From: an uncultured Alphaproteobacteria bacterium
Lineage (GTDB): Bacteria; Pseudomonadota; Alphaproteobacteria; MPNO01; UBA2964
Direction: 5' to 3'
Length of the DNA stretch: 64,000 bases
Assembly (NCBI GenBank): GCA_951812775.1
Contig: OX638326.1
Location: 62,001 to 126,000 of the forward strand
Notes under the pieces: generated by a model
The model's input: only the letters and a program-made list of their open reading frames with translations
Databases searched by the model: none
Told to the model about the DNA's origin: nothing
Translations under genes and position numbers: made by a program
Shown here: one piece after another, positions 18,244-27,597 of the stretch
Layout: the number at the start of each line of letters is the position of its first letter
How positions within the stretch are numbered: the first letter of the stretch is position 1

Positions 18244-18288
18244 GTAATATGAGAAATTGACGAGAAAAGGTAGAAAGTCACATTTGAT

Positions 18289-19239
18289 ATGGCGCATAGA
18301 GTTTTCATAGACGGTGAGGAAGGAACTACCGGTCTCCAGATACGTGATCGTCTGGAAGGTCGTTCCGAGCTTTCGCTTATCCACTTGGCTGACAGTGACC
18401 GGAAAAATGCCGAAGCGCGCCGTGCTGCTCTCATCGACGCAGACGTTGCAATTCTGTGTTTGCCGGATGCTGCAGCAAAGGAAGCTGTTACCCTCGTAGA
18501 AGGCGAAAAAACGAGATTGATCGATGCATCTACTGCACACCGAATCACTGAAGGTTGGGTTTATGGTTTTCCAGAGATGACCCCGACCCAACGGTCAATA
18601 ATTGTTGACGCTGATCGTGTGACCAATCCCGGATGTTATCCCACGGGTGCAATCGCCTTGTTGGCGCCGTTGATTTCAAGTGGCCTCTTGCCGGCGGATT
18701 ACCCAATTACGATTAACGCTGTTTCGGGATATAGCGGTGGTGGAAAACCGCTAATTGCGCGGATGGAAGAGGTCAATACTGAAAATGCGATCTCCAGTGA
18801 ATATTTTGCCTACGGGTTGGGGTTGGAGCATAAACATGTCCCCGAAATCCAGCACCATAGTGGTCTTGCACATCGACCAATATTCGTCCCCGGTGTTGGA
18901 AAATTCCGGCAGGGGATGATCGTCCAGATACCTTTGCAGCTATGGTCATTGCCGAATAAGCCTGATGTTGGGGTGGTCTACGATTGTCTGCGAGACTGTT
19001 ACGCGGATGAGCATTTTGTTTCTGTTGCCGACAGTACTGAAGCAAATGATTATTTGGCACTTCTGGACCCTGAAGCTCTAAACGATACCAATAGGCTAAG
19101 ATTATTTGTATTTGGCAACGAAACCCACGGGCAGGTGGTTTTGACGGCCCAACTCGACAATTTGGGAAAAGGGGCAGCCGGCCAGGCGGTACAGAATTTG
19201 AATATTATGCTGGGTCTTCCCGAAGGGGCGGGTTTGTGA
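18289..19239 (+). CDS. argC: N-acetyl-gamma-glutamyl-phosphate reductase (type 2)
   Basis: This 316-residue ArgC catalyses NADPH-dependent reduction of N-acetylglutamyl phosphate in arginine synthesis. The shorter type 2 form is recognised by FIDGEEGTTGLQIRDRL at the N-terminus. The active-site Cys is in VTNPGCYPTGAIALLAPL, with SGYSGGGKPLI and HVPEIQHHSGL following. The rplM-rpsI-argC order is common in alphaproteobacteria. It follows a terminator, so it has its own promoter in about 45 bases. Confidence 0.95.
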   Translation: MAHRVFIDGEEGTTGLQIRDRLEGRSELSLIHLADSDRKNAEARRAALIDADVAILCLPDAAAKEAVTLVEGEKTRLIDASTAHRITEGWVYGFPEMTPTQRSIIVDADRVTNPGCYPTGAIALLAPLISSGLLPADYPITINAVSGYSGGGKPLIARMEEVNTENAISSEYFAYGLGLEHKHVPEIQHHSGLAHRPIFVPGVGKFRQGMIVQIPLQLWSLPNKPDVGVVYDCLRDCYADEHFVSVADSTEANDYLALLDPEALNDTNRLRLFVFGNETHGQVVLTAQLDNLGKGAAGQAVQNLNIMLGLPEGAGL

Positions 19240-19421
19240 TGTATGATTTAAGCGGGTTGTCTCGGTTTGGGGGTGTGAAAATTATTTGCAATTCGAACCG
19301 TTGGACGTTAATCACCGGTTTGCTGTTTTATGGTATTTCGATTCGCAATAGTGCTACGGTAAATCTTTGGTTCTTAATGCGTTAGGCTAAGTAGGACGGA
19401 TCACGGGGGCGACGGGTTAAC

Positions 19422-20498
19422 ATGACCATAGCGACCAGAAAAAGTTTTAAACAGAATGCAGGCAAAGGCGTTCTCGTCGTTTGTATGGCGGGGTTTCTTG
19501 TGAGCAGCTGCTCATCGGTTCCCGATTGGGCTAATCCTGCCGAATGGTATCGCGATACCAAGGACTGGGTGACAGGAGATTCATCCAGTGGCCGCGCGCA
19601 GCCACCACAAGCATCGACGCCGATCCCGGGGAAGGATAAAAACTTTCCTAAACTTGCCAGCGTTCCAGCGCGACCTGCGCCACCGAGTGAAGCGGAGCGC
19701 AAGAAGATGGCCAGGAACCTCGCCGCTGACCGCCAGGCCGCTCGTTATTCGGATGCGAAAATCCGACGCCATGGTGACAACGTCGCTGCGGCCGCTGCGC
19801 CTGTACCCGTTGTTCGGGCTGCTCCGCCGGTCGTTGCTGCACCTGTGACGCCGGTCAAAGTTGCGCCCGTTGTCGCGCCGAAAGTGATAGCGCCACGCGC
19901 TCCGACTACGGCTCCTGCGGTGATGGTCGATAAAATGAAAACTGACCGAATGGCGAAGCCGGTATTTGGACAGGCTCCCGCAGACATCATCATGCGCGGG
20001 CAACCAATTGCAGTTGCGCGACATTCCGGCATAGTCGCCGCGCCAGCAGCCAGGACGCCGCAGAATTTTGTCCAGGCCAGGCCTTTCTCAACGCGATTTC
20101 CAGCGGGAACCGGCAACGTTGCAGCGCCGGTTCTTTCCGGTGCAGGTAATAAAGTGGCTACGGTACGGTTTGATACGGGATCGGCTAAGTTGTCTGGCGC
20201 GGCCCGCCGTGAAATACGGAAGGCCGTCAGCGTATTCAAGCAGCGCGCTGGTCGCATTCACGTCATCGGCCATGCGAGTAGCAGAACCCGCGATTTAAAC
20301 CCACAGCGCCATCAATTAGCCAATTTTCGGGTGTCCTATGACCGGGCAAATGCAGTCGCTCGTGAGTTGAGACGCCTTGGTGTTGCAGCGACAGCTATTC
20401 AAGTAAGTGCTGTTTCAGATTCTCAGCCGATATTTTTGGAAGTAATGCCTGCGGGTGAGGCCGGAAACAGGCGAGCCGAAATAGTTTTGGAAAACTGA
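19422..20498 (+). CDS. OmpA-like peptidoglycan-associated lipoprotein
   Basis: This 358-residue protein has a lipoprotein signal (hydrophobic segment ending VSSC, lipid Cys at residue 30) and a long Ala/Pro/Val-rich linker (residues about 125-200). A C-terminal OmpA/MotB-like domain follows (VRFDTGSAKLSGAARREI ... IHVIGHASSRT ... NFRVSYDRANAVARELRRLGV). That domain normally binds meso-diaminopimelate in peptidoglycan, tethering the outer membrane. It stands alone. The gap before it (19,240-19,421) shows no other gene. Confidence 0.82.
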   Translation: MTIATRKSFKQNAGKGVLVVCMAGFLVSSCSSVPDWANPAEWYRDTKDWVTGDSSSGRAQPPQASTPIPGKDKNFPKLASVPARPAPPSEAERKKMARNLAADRQAARYSDAKIRRHGDNVAAAAAPVPVVRAAPPVVAAPVTPVKVAPVVAPKVIAPRAPTTAPAVMVDKMKTDRMAKPVFGQAPADIIMRGQPIAVARHSGIVAAPAARTPQNFVQARPFSTRFPAGTGNVAAPVLSGAGNKVATVRFDTGSAKLSGAARREIRKAVSVFKQRAGRIHVIGHASSRTRDLNPQRHQLANFRVSYDRANAVARELRRLGVAATAIQVSAVSDSQPIFLEVMPAGEAGNRRAEIVLEN

Positions 20499-20562
20499 CA
20501 ACAGCGCATTTTCAGTGCACGACGAGTTCGGGCCTGATAATGGGCAATAGGACTCGAGAGAT

Positions 20563-21783
20563 ATGAATCAGGAATTTCATAGAGTACGGCGTTTACCACC
20601 CTACGTTTTTGCCGAAGTTAATGCCATGAAGGCAGAAGCGCGTGCGGCAGGTGAAGACGTGCTCGATTTTGGCATGGGCAACCCTGACCTGCCGTCACCA
20701 CCACACGTTGTCGAAAAACTCGTGGAGGCCGTTCAAAACCCGAAAACGCATCGCTATTCGGTTTCGCGTGGGATAACAGGTCTGCGCAGGGCGAATGCTG
20801 GATATTATGGCCGACGTTTTAACGTTGATATCGATCCTGAAACCGAGACCATTGTAACGCTCGGCTCAAAGGAAGGGTTTGCCAACCTTGCGATGGCAAT
20901 CACCAGCCCCGGTGACGTCGTGCTGGTTCCCAGCCCGAGCTACCCAATACATGCTTATGGTTTCATCATTGCCGGCGGCGCCCTCCGACATATGCCGGTA
21001 GGCCCAAATGTTGATCTCAGGACTGAACTGGAACGTGCTGTACGCCATAGTGTGCCACCGCCGCTCGCACTGGTCTTGAATTTTCCGTCTAATCCGACAG
21101 CTCAAGTGGTCGGATTAGACTTCTACAAGGAAGTCGTCGATTTTTGCAAAGAGCATGGCATCTATATCTTGTCTGATTTGGCCTATGCGGAAATTTATTT
21201 TGACGGGGAACCTCCATCGTCAATTTTTGAGGTCCCGGGTGCGAAAGACATCGCCGTCGAATTTACGTCATTGAGTAAGACTTATTCGATGCCGGGCTGG
21301 CGTATGGGGTTTGCAACCGGAAACAAGAAGCTGATTGCAGCTCTCGCACGTATTAAGTCCTACCTTGACTATGGCGCTTTTACGCCGATTCAGGTTGCGG
21401 CAACGGCAGCGCTCAATGGACCCCAGGACTGTATCGATGAATTTCGTGACACTTATCGCCGCCGCCGGGATGTGTTGATTGAACGCTTTGGCAGGTCGGG
21501 TTGGGAGATACCATCGCCGAGCGCGACGATGTTTGCCTGGGCGCCGATCCCGGAACCTTTCAGAGAATTCGGTTCGCTGGAGTTTTCCAAACTGCTTCTT
21601 GAAAAGGCGCAAGTCGCAGTATCGCCAGGCATTGGGTTCGGTGAATATGGCGAGGGTTATGTCCGGGTTGCGCTGGTCGAAAATCAGCAGCGTATTTTGC
21701 AGGCCGCACGTAATATAAAACGATTTATGTCCGAGAGTTCAGAAATCGTCGAACAAGCCCGGAAGCAGGCGGTAGCAAGTTGA
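20563..21783 (+). CDS. Class I/II aminotransferase (AlaC/DapL-like)
   Basis: This 406-residue PLP-dependent fold-type I aminotransferase has GNPDLPSPPHVVEKLVEA, the cofactor Asp/Tyr region SDLAYAEIYFDG and the Schiff-base Lys in SLSKTYSMPGWRMGF. This resembles the glutamate-pyruvate transaminase AlaC and related LL-diaminopimelate-like enzymes commonly found just upstream of homoserine dehydrogenase in alphaproteobacteria. The hom gene starts inside its stop codon (TTGA), so translation is coupled, linking it to aspartate-family or alanine metabolism. Confidence 0.85.
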   Translation: MNQEFHRVRRLPPYVFAEVNAMKAEARAAGEDVLDFGMGNPDLPSPPHVVEKLVEAVQNPKTHRYSVSRGITGLRRANAGYYGRRFNVDIDPETETIVTLGSKEGFANLAMAITSPGDVVLVPSPSYPIHAYGFIIAGGALRHMPVGPNVDLRTELERAVRHSVPPPLALVLNFPSNPTAQVVGLDFYKEVVDFCKEHGIYILSDLAYAEIYFDGEPPSSIFEVPGAKDIAVEFTSLSKTYSMPGWRMGFATGNKKLIAALARIKSYLDYGAFTPIQVAATAALNGPQDCIDEFRDTYRRRRDVLIERFGRSGWEIPSPSATMFAWAPIPEPFREFGSLEFSKLLLEKAQVAVSPGIGFGEYGEGYVRVALVENQQRILQAARNIKRFMSESSEIVEQARKQAVAS

Positions 21784-23078
21784 GCAAGCCTCTTAAAATT
21801 GCCATCGCCGGTCTTGGAAGCGTCGGTGCGGGAGTCGTACGTCTTTTGAATGACAACGGTGGACAGATCGCGCGGCGTTGCGGTCGCGAGGTCGTTATCT
21901 GTGCTGTCTCTGCACGGGATGCCAGTCGTGATCGCGGTGTCGATTTGTCCGGGTTTGATTGGTATGACGATCCGGTATCCATGGCACAGAATGCTGATGC
22001 GGATGTTTATGTCGAGCTCATTGGCGGGGAAGATGGAGTCGCCAAAAAATCCTGTGAAGCAGCGATAGCGTCAGGGAAGTCTGTTGTCACAGCCAATAAG
22101 GCGCTGATCGCGCATCACGGAACCGCTCTGGCAATTGCTGCAGAGAAAGGCGGTGTTGGCCTTGCCTATGAAGCTGCGGTAGCGGGGGGTATCCCGATTG
22201 TGAAAGCCCTCAGGGAAGGCCTGGCAGGCAATCAGGTCACGGGTCTTTACGGAATACTCAACGGTACCTGCAATTACATTTTAACAACGATGCGTGAAAC
22301 CGGTCGCGAATTCGACGACGTGCTCGCGGAAGCGCAGTCACTGGGATATGCGGAAGCCGATTCCGGCTTTGATGTTGATGGCGTCGATGCAGCCCATAAG
22401 CTTGCAATTCTGGCCAGCCTCGCTTTTGGCTGTCAGGTGAATTTCGGCGACACTTATGTTGAAGGTATTCGTCATATTTCGGCGTTGGATATTCGTTTTG
22501 CCAATGAACTTGGTTATCGGATCAAACTCCTTGGAATTGCGCGGTCGTCTGAGAATGGGATCGTGCAACGTGTTCATCCCTGTATGGTCAAGCTCGATTC
22601 ACCGATTGCTCATGTGGAAGGCGTTTACAACGCCGTGGTTGCCCAGGGTGATTTCGTTGGGTCGACTGTTTATGAGGGCAGGGGGGCTGGAGAAGGCCCT
22701 ACGGCGTCAGCGGTCGTTGCTGATTTGGTCGATATTGCCCGTGGCGTTAAATCACCGGCCTTTGGGGTTCCGGCGAATGAGCTGAAGTCTTTATCCACAG
22801 CCCCCATGGACCGGCACGTCGGCGCATATTACATTCGCTTGATGGTTCTTGATCGCCCCGGTGTTTTTGCCGATGTCGCGGGCGTTTTAAGGGATGAAGA
22901 AGTATCGATGGAAGCCATTTTGCAGAGAACCCGCTCTCCGGGCGAATCCGTTCCTGTGGTAATGACTACCCACGATGTAGAGGAAGAATCGATGAAACGC
23001 GCGCTCGATCGCTTTGCAAAATACGAAACGGTCGTTGAGCAGCCGAGAATGATCAGAATTGAGCCGCTGACATTGTAG
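21780..23078 (+). CDS. hom: Homoserine dehydrogenase
   Basis: This 432-residue enzyme reduces aspartate semialdehyde to homoserine (threonine, methionine). The domains are an N-terminal NAD(P) fold (IAGLGSVGAGVVRLL), the catalytic/substrate domain with VTANKALIAHHG, YEAAVAGGIPIVKALREGL and DVDGVDAAHKLAIL, and a C-terminal ACT domain (VLDRPGVFADVAGVL) for threonine feedback. It starts with TTG overlapping the aminotransferase stop. The length is typical of monofunctional Hom. Confidence 0.95.
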   Translation: MSKPLKIAIAGLGSVGAGVVRLLNDNGGQIARRCGREVVICAVSARDASRDRGVDLSGFDWYDDPVSMAQNADADVYVELIGGEDGVAKKSCEAAIASGKSVVTANKALIAHHGTALAIAAEKGGVGLAYEAAVAGGIPIVKALREGLAGNQVTGLYGILNGTCNYILTTMRETGREFDDVLAEAQSLGYAEADSGFDVDGVDAAHKLAILASLAFGCQVNFGDTYVEGIRHISALDIRFANELGYRIKLLGIARSSENGIVQRVHPCMVKLDSPIAHVEGVYNAVVAQGDFVGSTVYEGRGAGEGPTASAVVADLVDIARGVKSPAFGVPANELKSLSTAPMDRHVGAYYIRLMVLDRPGVFADVAGVLRDEEVSMEAILQRTRSPGESVPVVMTTHDVEEESMKRALDRFAKYETVVEQPRMIRIEPLTL

Positions 23079-23161
23079 AACAACAGAGCGGGATGTTTCC
23101 AAAGAAGCGTTGGAAATTGTCCTGATAATTAAATAATTGCCTACCGAGGAGGATCGGAGAC

Positions 23162-24151
23162 ATGCCGGAATCCATTCCGATGGATAGAAATCTAGCCCTT
23201 GAAGTCGTTCGGGTTACGGAAGCTGCAGCGCTCGCGGCGTCACGTCAAATGGGCCGTGGGGATGAAAAGGCTGCGGATCAGGTGGCCGTTGATGCAATGC
23301 GAACGGCCCTGAACAGCCTTGCGATCAAGGGAACGGTTGTTATCGGTGAAGGCGAACGTGATGAAGCGCCGATGTTGTATATCGGCGAAGAGGTCGGGTT
23401 AGGAGAGGGACCCGAAATCGATATTGCCCTGGATCCTCTCGAAGGAACGACGATCACGGCGAAGGGGCTGACGAATTCGCTCGCGGTTATTGCCATGGCG
23501 GAACATGGCGGCTTTCTGAATGCACCTGATGTCTATATGGACAAAATCGCCGTCGGCGGTGGCTTGCCTGAAGGGGTTGTCGACCTGGATCAAACGCCGG
23601 AAGAAAATCTGAAAAGCCTCGCAAAGGCAAAGAATGTTGATGTTGAGGATCTTGTTGTCTGTATTCTTGATCGCCCACGTCACGAAGAACTCATCGCAAA
23701 GGTTCGCGAAGCCCAGGCACGCATCATGCTGATTTCCGATGGTGATATCAGTGGTGTGATGGCGACGTCAGAAGAAGCCAGCGGGGTTGATATTTACCTC
23801 GGCTCAGGCGGTTCTCCTGAAGGTGTGCTTGCGGCATCTGCATTGCGGTGTATCGGCGGTCAAATGCAAGGACGGTTGCTGTTCCGAAATGATGATGAAC
23901 GTGATCGGGCCCGCAAATGGGGAATTACCGACCTTGATCGTAAATACAATATGGGAGATCTGGCGAGCGGCGACGTCATGTTTGCGGCCACCGGCGTCAC
24001 TAATGGTACAATGTTGAAGGGTGTTCGGCGATTCTCAGGTGGTGCCACGACGCATTCAATGGTGATGCGGTCACGCTCCGGTACCGTTCGCTATATCGAA
24101 GCGGTTCACAATTTCGATCGAAAAACCGGCTTTGACGCCGTTGATTCCTGA
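23162..24151 (+). CDS. glpX: Class II fructose-1,6-bisphosphatase
   Basis: This 329-residue GlpX hydrolyses fructose-1,6-bisphosphate in gluconeogenesis and may also act on sedoheptulose bisphosphate. Motifs are VIGEGERDEAPMLYIGEEVG and the metal-site DPLEGTTITAKG, then GGSPEGVLAASALRC and GVTNGTMLKGVRRF. The ATG at 23,162 follows GAGGAGG. recJ starts 13 bases after its stop, giving a two-gene transcript probably continuing from hom, since hom-glpX-recJ is a common alphaproteobacterial order. Confidence 0.95.
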   Translation: MPESIPMDRNLALEVVRVTEAAALAASRQMGRGDEKAADQVAVDAMRTALNSLAIKGTVVIGEGERDEAPMLYIGEEVGLGEGPEIDIALDPLEGTTITAKGLTNSLAVIAMAEHGGFLNAPDVYMDKIAVGGGLPEGVVDLDQTPEENLKSLAKAKNVDVEDLVVCILDRPRHEELIAKVREAQARIMLISDGDISGVMATSEEASGVDIYLGSGGSPEGVLAASALRCIGGQMQGRLLFRNDDERDRARKWGITDLDRKYNMGDLASGDVMFAATGVTNGTMLKGVRRFSGGATTHSMVMRSRSGTVRYIEAVHNFDRKTGFDAVDS

Positions 24152-24163
24152 CCGGTGACCTAG

Positions 24164-25948
24164 ATGACGGAAGAGATCGATGCGCCGTTTTTGGGCGTCG
24201 AACGTTCCGTAACCGGAAAAAGATGGCAATCGCGTCTCAAGGATGAGCGGCTTGCTACTGCCTTGGCCCAGAGATTTGATCTGCATGAAGTCGTGGCGCG
24301 TGTTTTAGCTGCGCGGGATATCCAGCTTGATGACGCCGCATCCTTCTTAAACCCAACATTGAAAAGCATGTTGCCTGACCCGGCGCATCTGCTTGATATG
24401 CAGCCTGCTGTTGAACGGATCACCAAGGCAATCCACGACGGCGAAACAGTTGGTGTATTGGGTGATTATGATGTTGATGGTGCGACCTCTTCGGCGTTGC
24501 TGGTGCGGTTTTTCTCGGCGCTGGGGCAGTCTGTGCCGGTCTATATCCCGGATCGGCAGAAAGAAGGGTATGGCCCGAACCTGCCCGGCCTTCTTGAGTT
24601 AAAGAAGCAGGGGGCTTCTGTCGTCATTACGGTCGATTGCGGGACGACTGCCTATGAACCGCTGGAAGCGGCCGCAGATGCGGGGATTGAAATCATTGTT
24701 GTTGACCATCATGTTGCGGAGCCGCGGCTTCCGGCAGGGGCCTTGGTAATCAATCCAAACCGGGCGGATGAAGTGTCACCGTGCGGTCAGCTCGCCGCAG
24801 TAGGCGTCACGTTTCTATTGCTTGTGGCGATTAACAGAGCCCTCCGGGATGCCTTCTGGTTTGGCGAAGGCCATCCTGAGCCTGATTTGCTTTCCCTGCT
24901 CGACCTGGTTGCGTTGGGAACGATTTGTGACGTGGTGCCGTTGACCGGCGTAAACCGGGCGCTCGTGACGCAAGGCCTTAAGGTTCTGGCCGCGCGCGGC
25001 AATCCCGGTATTGCCGCCCTTGCTGACGTTGGCCGGGTTGATAAACCACTTGATGCCTATCATGCGGGTTTTGTTCTTGGGCCGCGGGTTAATGCCGGGG
25101 GAAGGGTCGGGGATTCCGGCCTCGGTGTGCGCTTGCTGACCACGCAAGACGATAGTGAGGCCCGCGCGGTCGCCCAACTTCTCGATGATTACAATAGTGA
25201 GCGCAAGGAAATAGAGCAGGCTGTTCAGGAAGCCGCGATGCTTCAGGCGGAGGACCAGGCCAAGAATAACAAACCCTTTATCCTCGTCGCGGGCAATGGC
25301 TGGCATGTTGGTGTGATTGGCATTGTCGCCGGGCGACTACGCGAACGTTTTGATCGTCCCTCCTGCGTTGTTGCGTTGTCGGAAGGCGTTGGCAAGGGGT
25401 CCGGCCGTTCGGTACGGGGGGTGGCTCTTGGGCCTGCTGTTATTGCTGCACATCAGGCGGGTATTCTCGTGAATGGCGGGGGCCATAATATGGCCGCCGG
25501 CTTTACGGTGGAGCAGGACAGGCTCGAGGAGCTGACAGACTACCTTTCAGATCATATTTCCCGCCAACTCGATGGCAGCACATTAACGGCAACACTTTCC
25601 CTTGATGGCGCGTTGTCGCCGACCGGGGCAACACCGGAAGTCATCGAAATGCTGGACCGTGCAGGTCCCTTTGGCTGCGGCAATCCACGCCCGCGTTTTG
25701 CGATTCCGCAAGCCAGAATCGTTGATTCCGGCATAGTGGGTAAAGATCATGTTCGATGTGTTCTTACCGGGAGTGACGGAAACGGCCGCTTGAAAGCCAC
25801 CGCATTCCGGTCTGCAGATACACCGCTTGGTAAGGCGCTTTTGGACACTCGCGGGTTGCCTTTGCATGTTGCTGGAAATCTGCGGATCGATGAATGGCAA
25901 GGTCGTGTTTCAGCCCAGCTCTTTATTGATGACGTTGCCGCCGCATAG
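24164..25948 (+). CDS. recJ: Single-stranded-DNA-specific exonuclease RecJ
   Basis: This 594-residue RecJ is a 5'-3' single-strand exonuclease of recombination and mismatch repair. The DHH-family motifs are GDYDVDGATSSALL (motif I), DCGTTAYEPL, the DHH signature in VVDHHVAEP, and the DHHA1 glycine-rich GGGHNMAAGFTVEQ. An OB-fold C-terminal part (VRCVLTGSDGNGRLKATAF) completes it. It is full length, with no oddities seen. Confidence 0.96.
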   Translation: MTEEIDAPFLGVERSVTGKRWQSRLKDERLATALAQRFDLHEVVARVLAARDIQLDDAASFLNPTLKSMLPDPAHLLDMQPAVERITKAIHDGETVGVLGDYDVDGATSSALLVRFFSALGQSVPVYIPDRQKEGYGPNLPGLLELKKQGASVVITVDCGTTAYEPLEAAADAGIEIIVVDHHVAEPRLPAGALVINPNRADEVSPCGQLAAVGVTFLLLVAINRALRDAFWFGEGHPEPDLLSLLDLVALGTICDVVPLTGVNRALVTQGLKVLAARGNPGIAALADVGRVDKPLDAYHAGFVLGPRVNAGGRVGDSGLGVRLLTTQDDSEARAVAQLLDDYNSERKEIEQAVQEAAMLQAEDQAKNNKPFILVAGNGWHVGVIGIVAGRLRERFDRPSCVVALSEGVGKGSGRSVRGVALGPAVIAAHQAGILVNGGGHNMAAGFTVEQDRLEELTDYLSDHISRQLDGSTLTATLSLDGALSPTGATPEVIEMLDRAGPFGCGNPRPRFAIPQARIVDSGIVGKDHVRCVLTGSDGNGRLKATAFRSADTPLGKALLDTRGLPLHVAGNLRIDEWQGRVSAQLFIDDVAAA

Positions 25949-26052
25949 GCCGTCCCCAAATAGTCACAATGTTTTCACAGGTTGAGCGTTGCGGCGCCAC
26001 AATTAGCCGTCATTCTCTAATCTGGGTCAGGTTGAAGGGAAGGCGCCAGATA

Positions 26053-26136
26053 ATGGAAATTTTGTTGGTCGAAGTCGTGCAGATGGTCGTCCTGTTAATC
26101 GTAGGATTGGGGGTGGTTTTAACCCTTAAATATTGA
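26053..26136 (+). CDS. Possible small hydrophobic protein, 27 aa
   Basis: An ATG-started frame between recJ and the DUF2062 gene encodes 27 residues: MEILLVEVVQ followed by a long run of V, L, I and G and ending LTLKY. It reads as a single membrane helix. An AAGGGAAGG purine stretch lies about ten bases upstream. Nothing else explains the 282-base gap 25,949-26,230. The call rests only on composition and the ribosome site. Confidence 0.35.
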   Translation: MEILLVEVVQMVVLLIVGLGVVLTLKY

Positions 26137-26230
26137 CCGCCGGTTTCTCTGTAAGATCACGATTTATTTCATCAAAACCCCTCGAAGACACGCACCGGGC
26201 TGTGTAATATCCCCGCACCTTTGAACAAAG

Positions 26231-26893
26231 ATGCCGGTTGCGGCGGAATTGATGGCAAGCAAAACACCCGCGGCGCAGAAAAGTCGCCGGAATAAATTTT
26301 CAAGATGGGAAAGGTTTCAACGTGCCTGCCGTTTTCGCCTGCTTGTCCCCTTAAAACGGAGTGTGCATTCGCCCGAGCATGTCGCACGCGGCGTGAGCGT
26401 AGGTGTCGCCTGGGCGTTAACGCCGACAGTCGGCATTCAGATGGGGTTCTGTTTCGTGACCTGGGTGATAGCGCGGCGCCTGTTGAACTGGGACTTTCAT
26501 CTGATTATTTCGCTCGCCTGGACCTGGCTCACCAATGTGGTAACGCTGGTGCCGTCCTACTACCTGTTCTTCATAACGGGGCAGTTGATGCTGGGACGGT
26601 ATGATGATCTATCCGGCTATAATGAATTTGCCTCGTCCTGGAGCAAAAGTACTGTGGATGCCGACTCCATGGGGTATTGGGAAGGGCTTTGGGCCTATGC
26701 GATGATCATCTTTAAGGGTTGGGGATTGCCGATGGTCATCGGGTGCGTACCGTGGTCCGCGCTCGGTGCCTGGGGCGGCTATGTGTGGAGTTTGCGATTT
26801 ATCAAGCAGTATCGTGAGGCAAGGCTCCGTCGCGCTATCCTTCGCGACCAACAAGCAGAGATGACGTCTACCGGGACGCAGTCAAACGATTAA
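26231..26893 (+). CDS. DUF2062 membrane protein
   Basis: This 220-residue protein has a basic N-terminus (SRRNKFSRWERF) and then the DUF2062 core: SPEHVARGVSVGVAWALTPTVGIQM, IISLAWTWLTNVVTLVPSYYLFF and GWGLPMVIGCVPW. Three to four membrane segments are seen, and it ends with a charged cytoplasmic tail. The function of the family is unknown. The domain is also found fused to glycosyltransferases. The start at 26,231 has no good ribosome site, and ATG at 26,252 is an alternative. Confidence 0.78.
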   Translation: MPVAAELMASKTPAAQKSRRNKFSRWERFQRACRFRLLVPLKRSVHSPEHVARGVSVGVAWALTPTVGIQMGFCFVTWVIARRLLNWDFHLIISLAWTWLTNVVTLVPSYYLFFITGQLMLGRYDDLSGYNEFASSWSKSTVDADSMGYWEGLWAYAMIIFKGWGLPMVIGCVPWSALGAWGGYVWSLRFIKQYREARLRRAILRDQQAEMTSTGTQSND

Positions 26894-26953
26894 AATCATC
26901 TGATTATTGCTATTGATTTTCTGGCGAAGGCCCTATAGGTACAGGGCCGCAGC

Positions 26954-27029
26954 GACCCCATCGTCTAGAGGCCTAGGACACTGGCCTTTCACGCCGGCAA
27001 CACGGGTTCGAATCCCGTTGGGGTCGCCA
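26954..27029 (+). tRNA. tRNA-Glu (anticodon TTC)
   Basis: A 76-base cloverleaf has acceptor stem GACCCCA pairing with TGGGGTC, D-loop TCTAGAGGCCTAGGACA, anticodon loop CTTTCAC with TTC, T-arm ACGGGTTCGAATCCCGT, discriminator G and an encoded CCA. Its 3' half (from 26,983) is the attachment site of the island that begins here. The gene stays intact because the island's end restores it. Confidence 0.95.
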
Positions 27030-27581
27030 TTTTTCAGACTCTGGACGACTATCTTTGGACGACTGTCTTTCAGACTTTTGTTCCCGGTTTGTTCTTACGG
27101 ACCGGGCGGTTCCGGCAGCATCTTTGCCTGGAACGATGTAATGTGGGATGGCCGAGGAGCCGGGTTTGTGCCCGGTGATAGGTTCAATATTTCCGCCTCC
27201 TGCATCGATCCCAGATGCTGCCGTCCTGCGAAGGTCATGAAATTGTATCTCATCTGGTAGATCAGCTTTCTTCTTGATTGCGCGAAATACCCGATTGAAA
27301 TGTGTCCATGAGCTTATTGGTTCCCCCCGGTGGTCGATAATTATCTGATCGCCGTCTCGTGGGGTGTCTGCAATCATTGCTATGGTTTCAGGGAATAAGG
27401 CCCCCCAAACCCCGTTATTGCCCTTTGTTCGCCTGCCAAACCGTATACCCTCGCCGTCGTCGTCGATCCATGTGACCGCGAGAACATCAGATAGGCGCTG
27501 TGATGTGTCATAACCAACCATCACAGCCAGTGCCCATGCCCGTCTATCCATCTCAACCCATCTCAACGGCTTGTTCCACAA
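26973..27581 (-). pseudogene. Tyrosine recombinase (integrase), C-terminal remnant
   Basis: This 202-residue fragment holds the catalytic domain only. Arg is in DTSQRLSDVL (R29), HxxR in FHDLRRTA (H115, R118), GH at 137-138, and the nucleophile Tyr probably in PHYIVP (Y148). The spacing is short after GH, and the N-terminal core-binding domain is missing. The frame begins where the IS1595-type remnant ends (about 27,590), so that element probably removed the 5' part. The C-terminus (RPQRDSNPCCRRERP) reads through the antisense of tRNA-Glu, which places the gene at attL. It is probably inactive. Confidence 0.8.
26983..27034 (+). repeat. attL: island boundary repeat within tRNA-Glu
   Basis: The 52 bases from the anticodon stem to just past CCA recur at 39,816-39,867 with 48 matches. 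The integrase remnant lies directly beside this copy and reads toward it, the usual arrangement for tRNA-targeting integrases. The mismatches suggest the integration is not recent. Confidence 0.85.
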
Positions 27582-27597
27582 AGGTTGCTATCTGTTC

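Noticed and set aside
26907..27260. Plus-strand frame of 117 residues across tRNA-Glu
   Set aside because: It contains the tRNA gene itself and is antisense to the integrase remnant.
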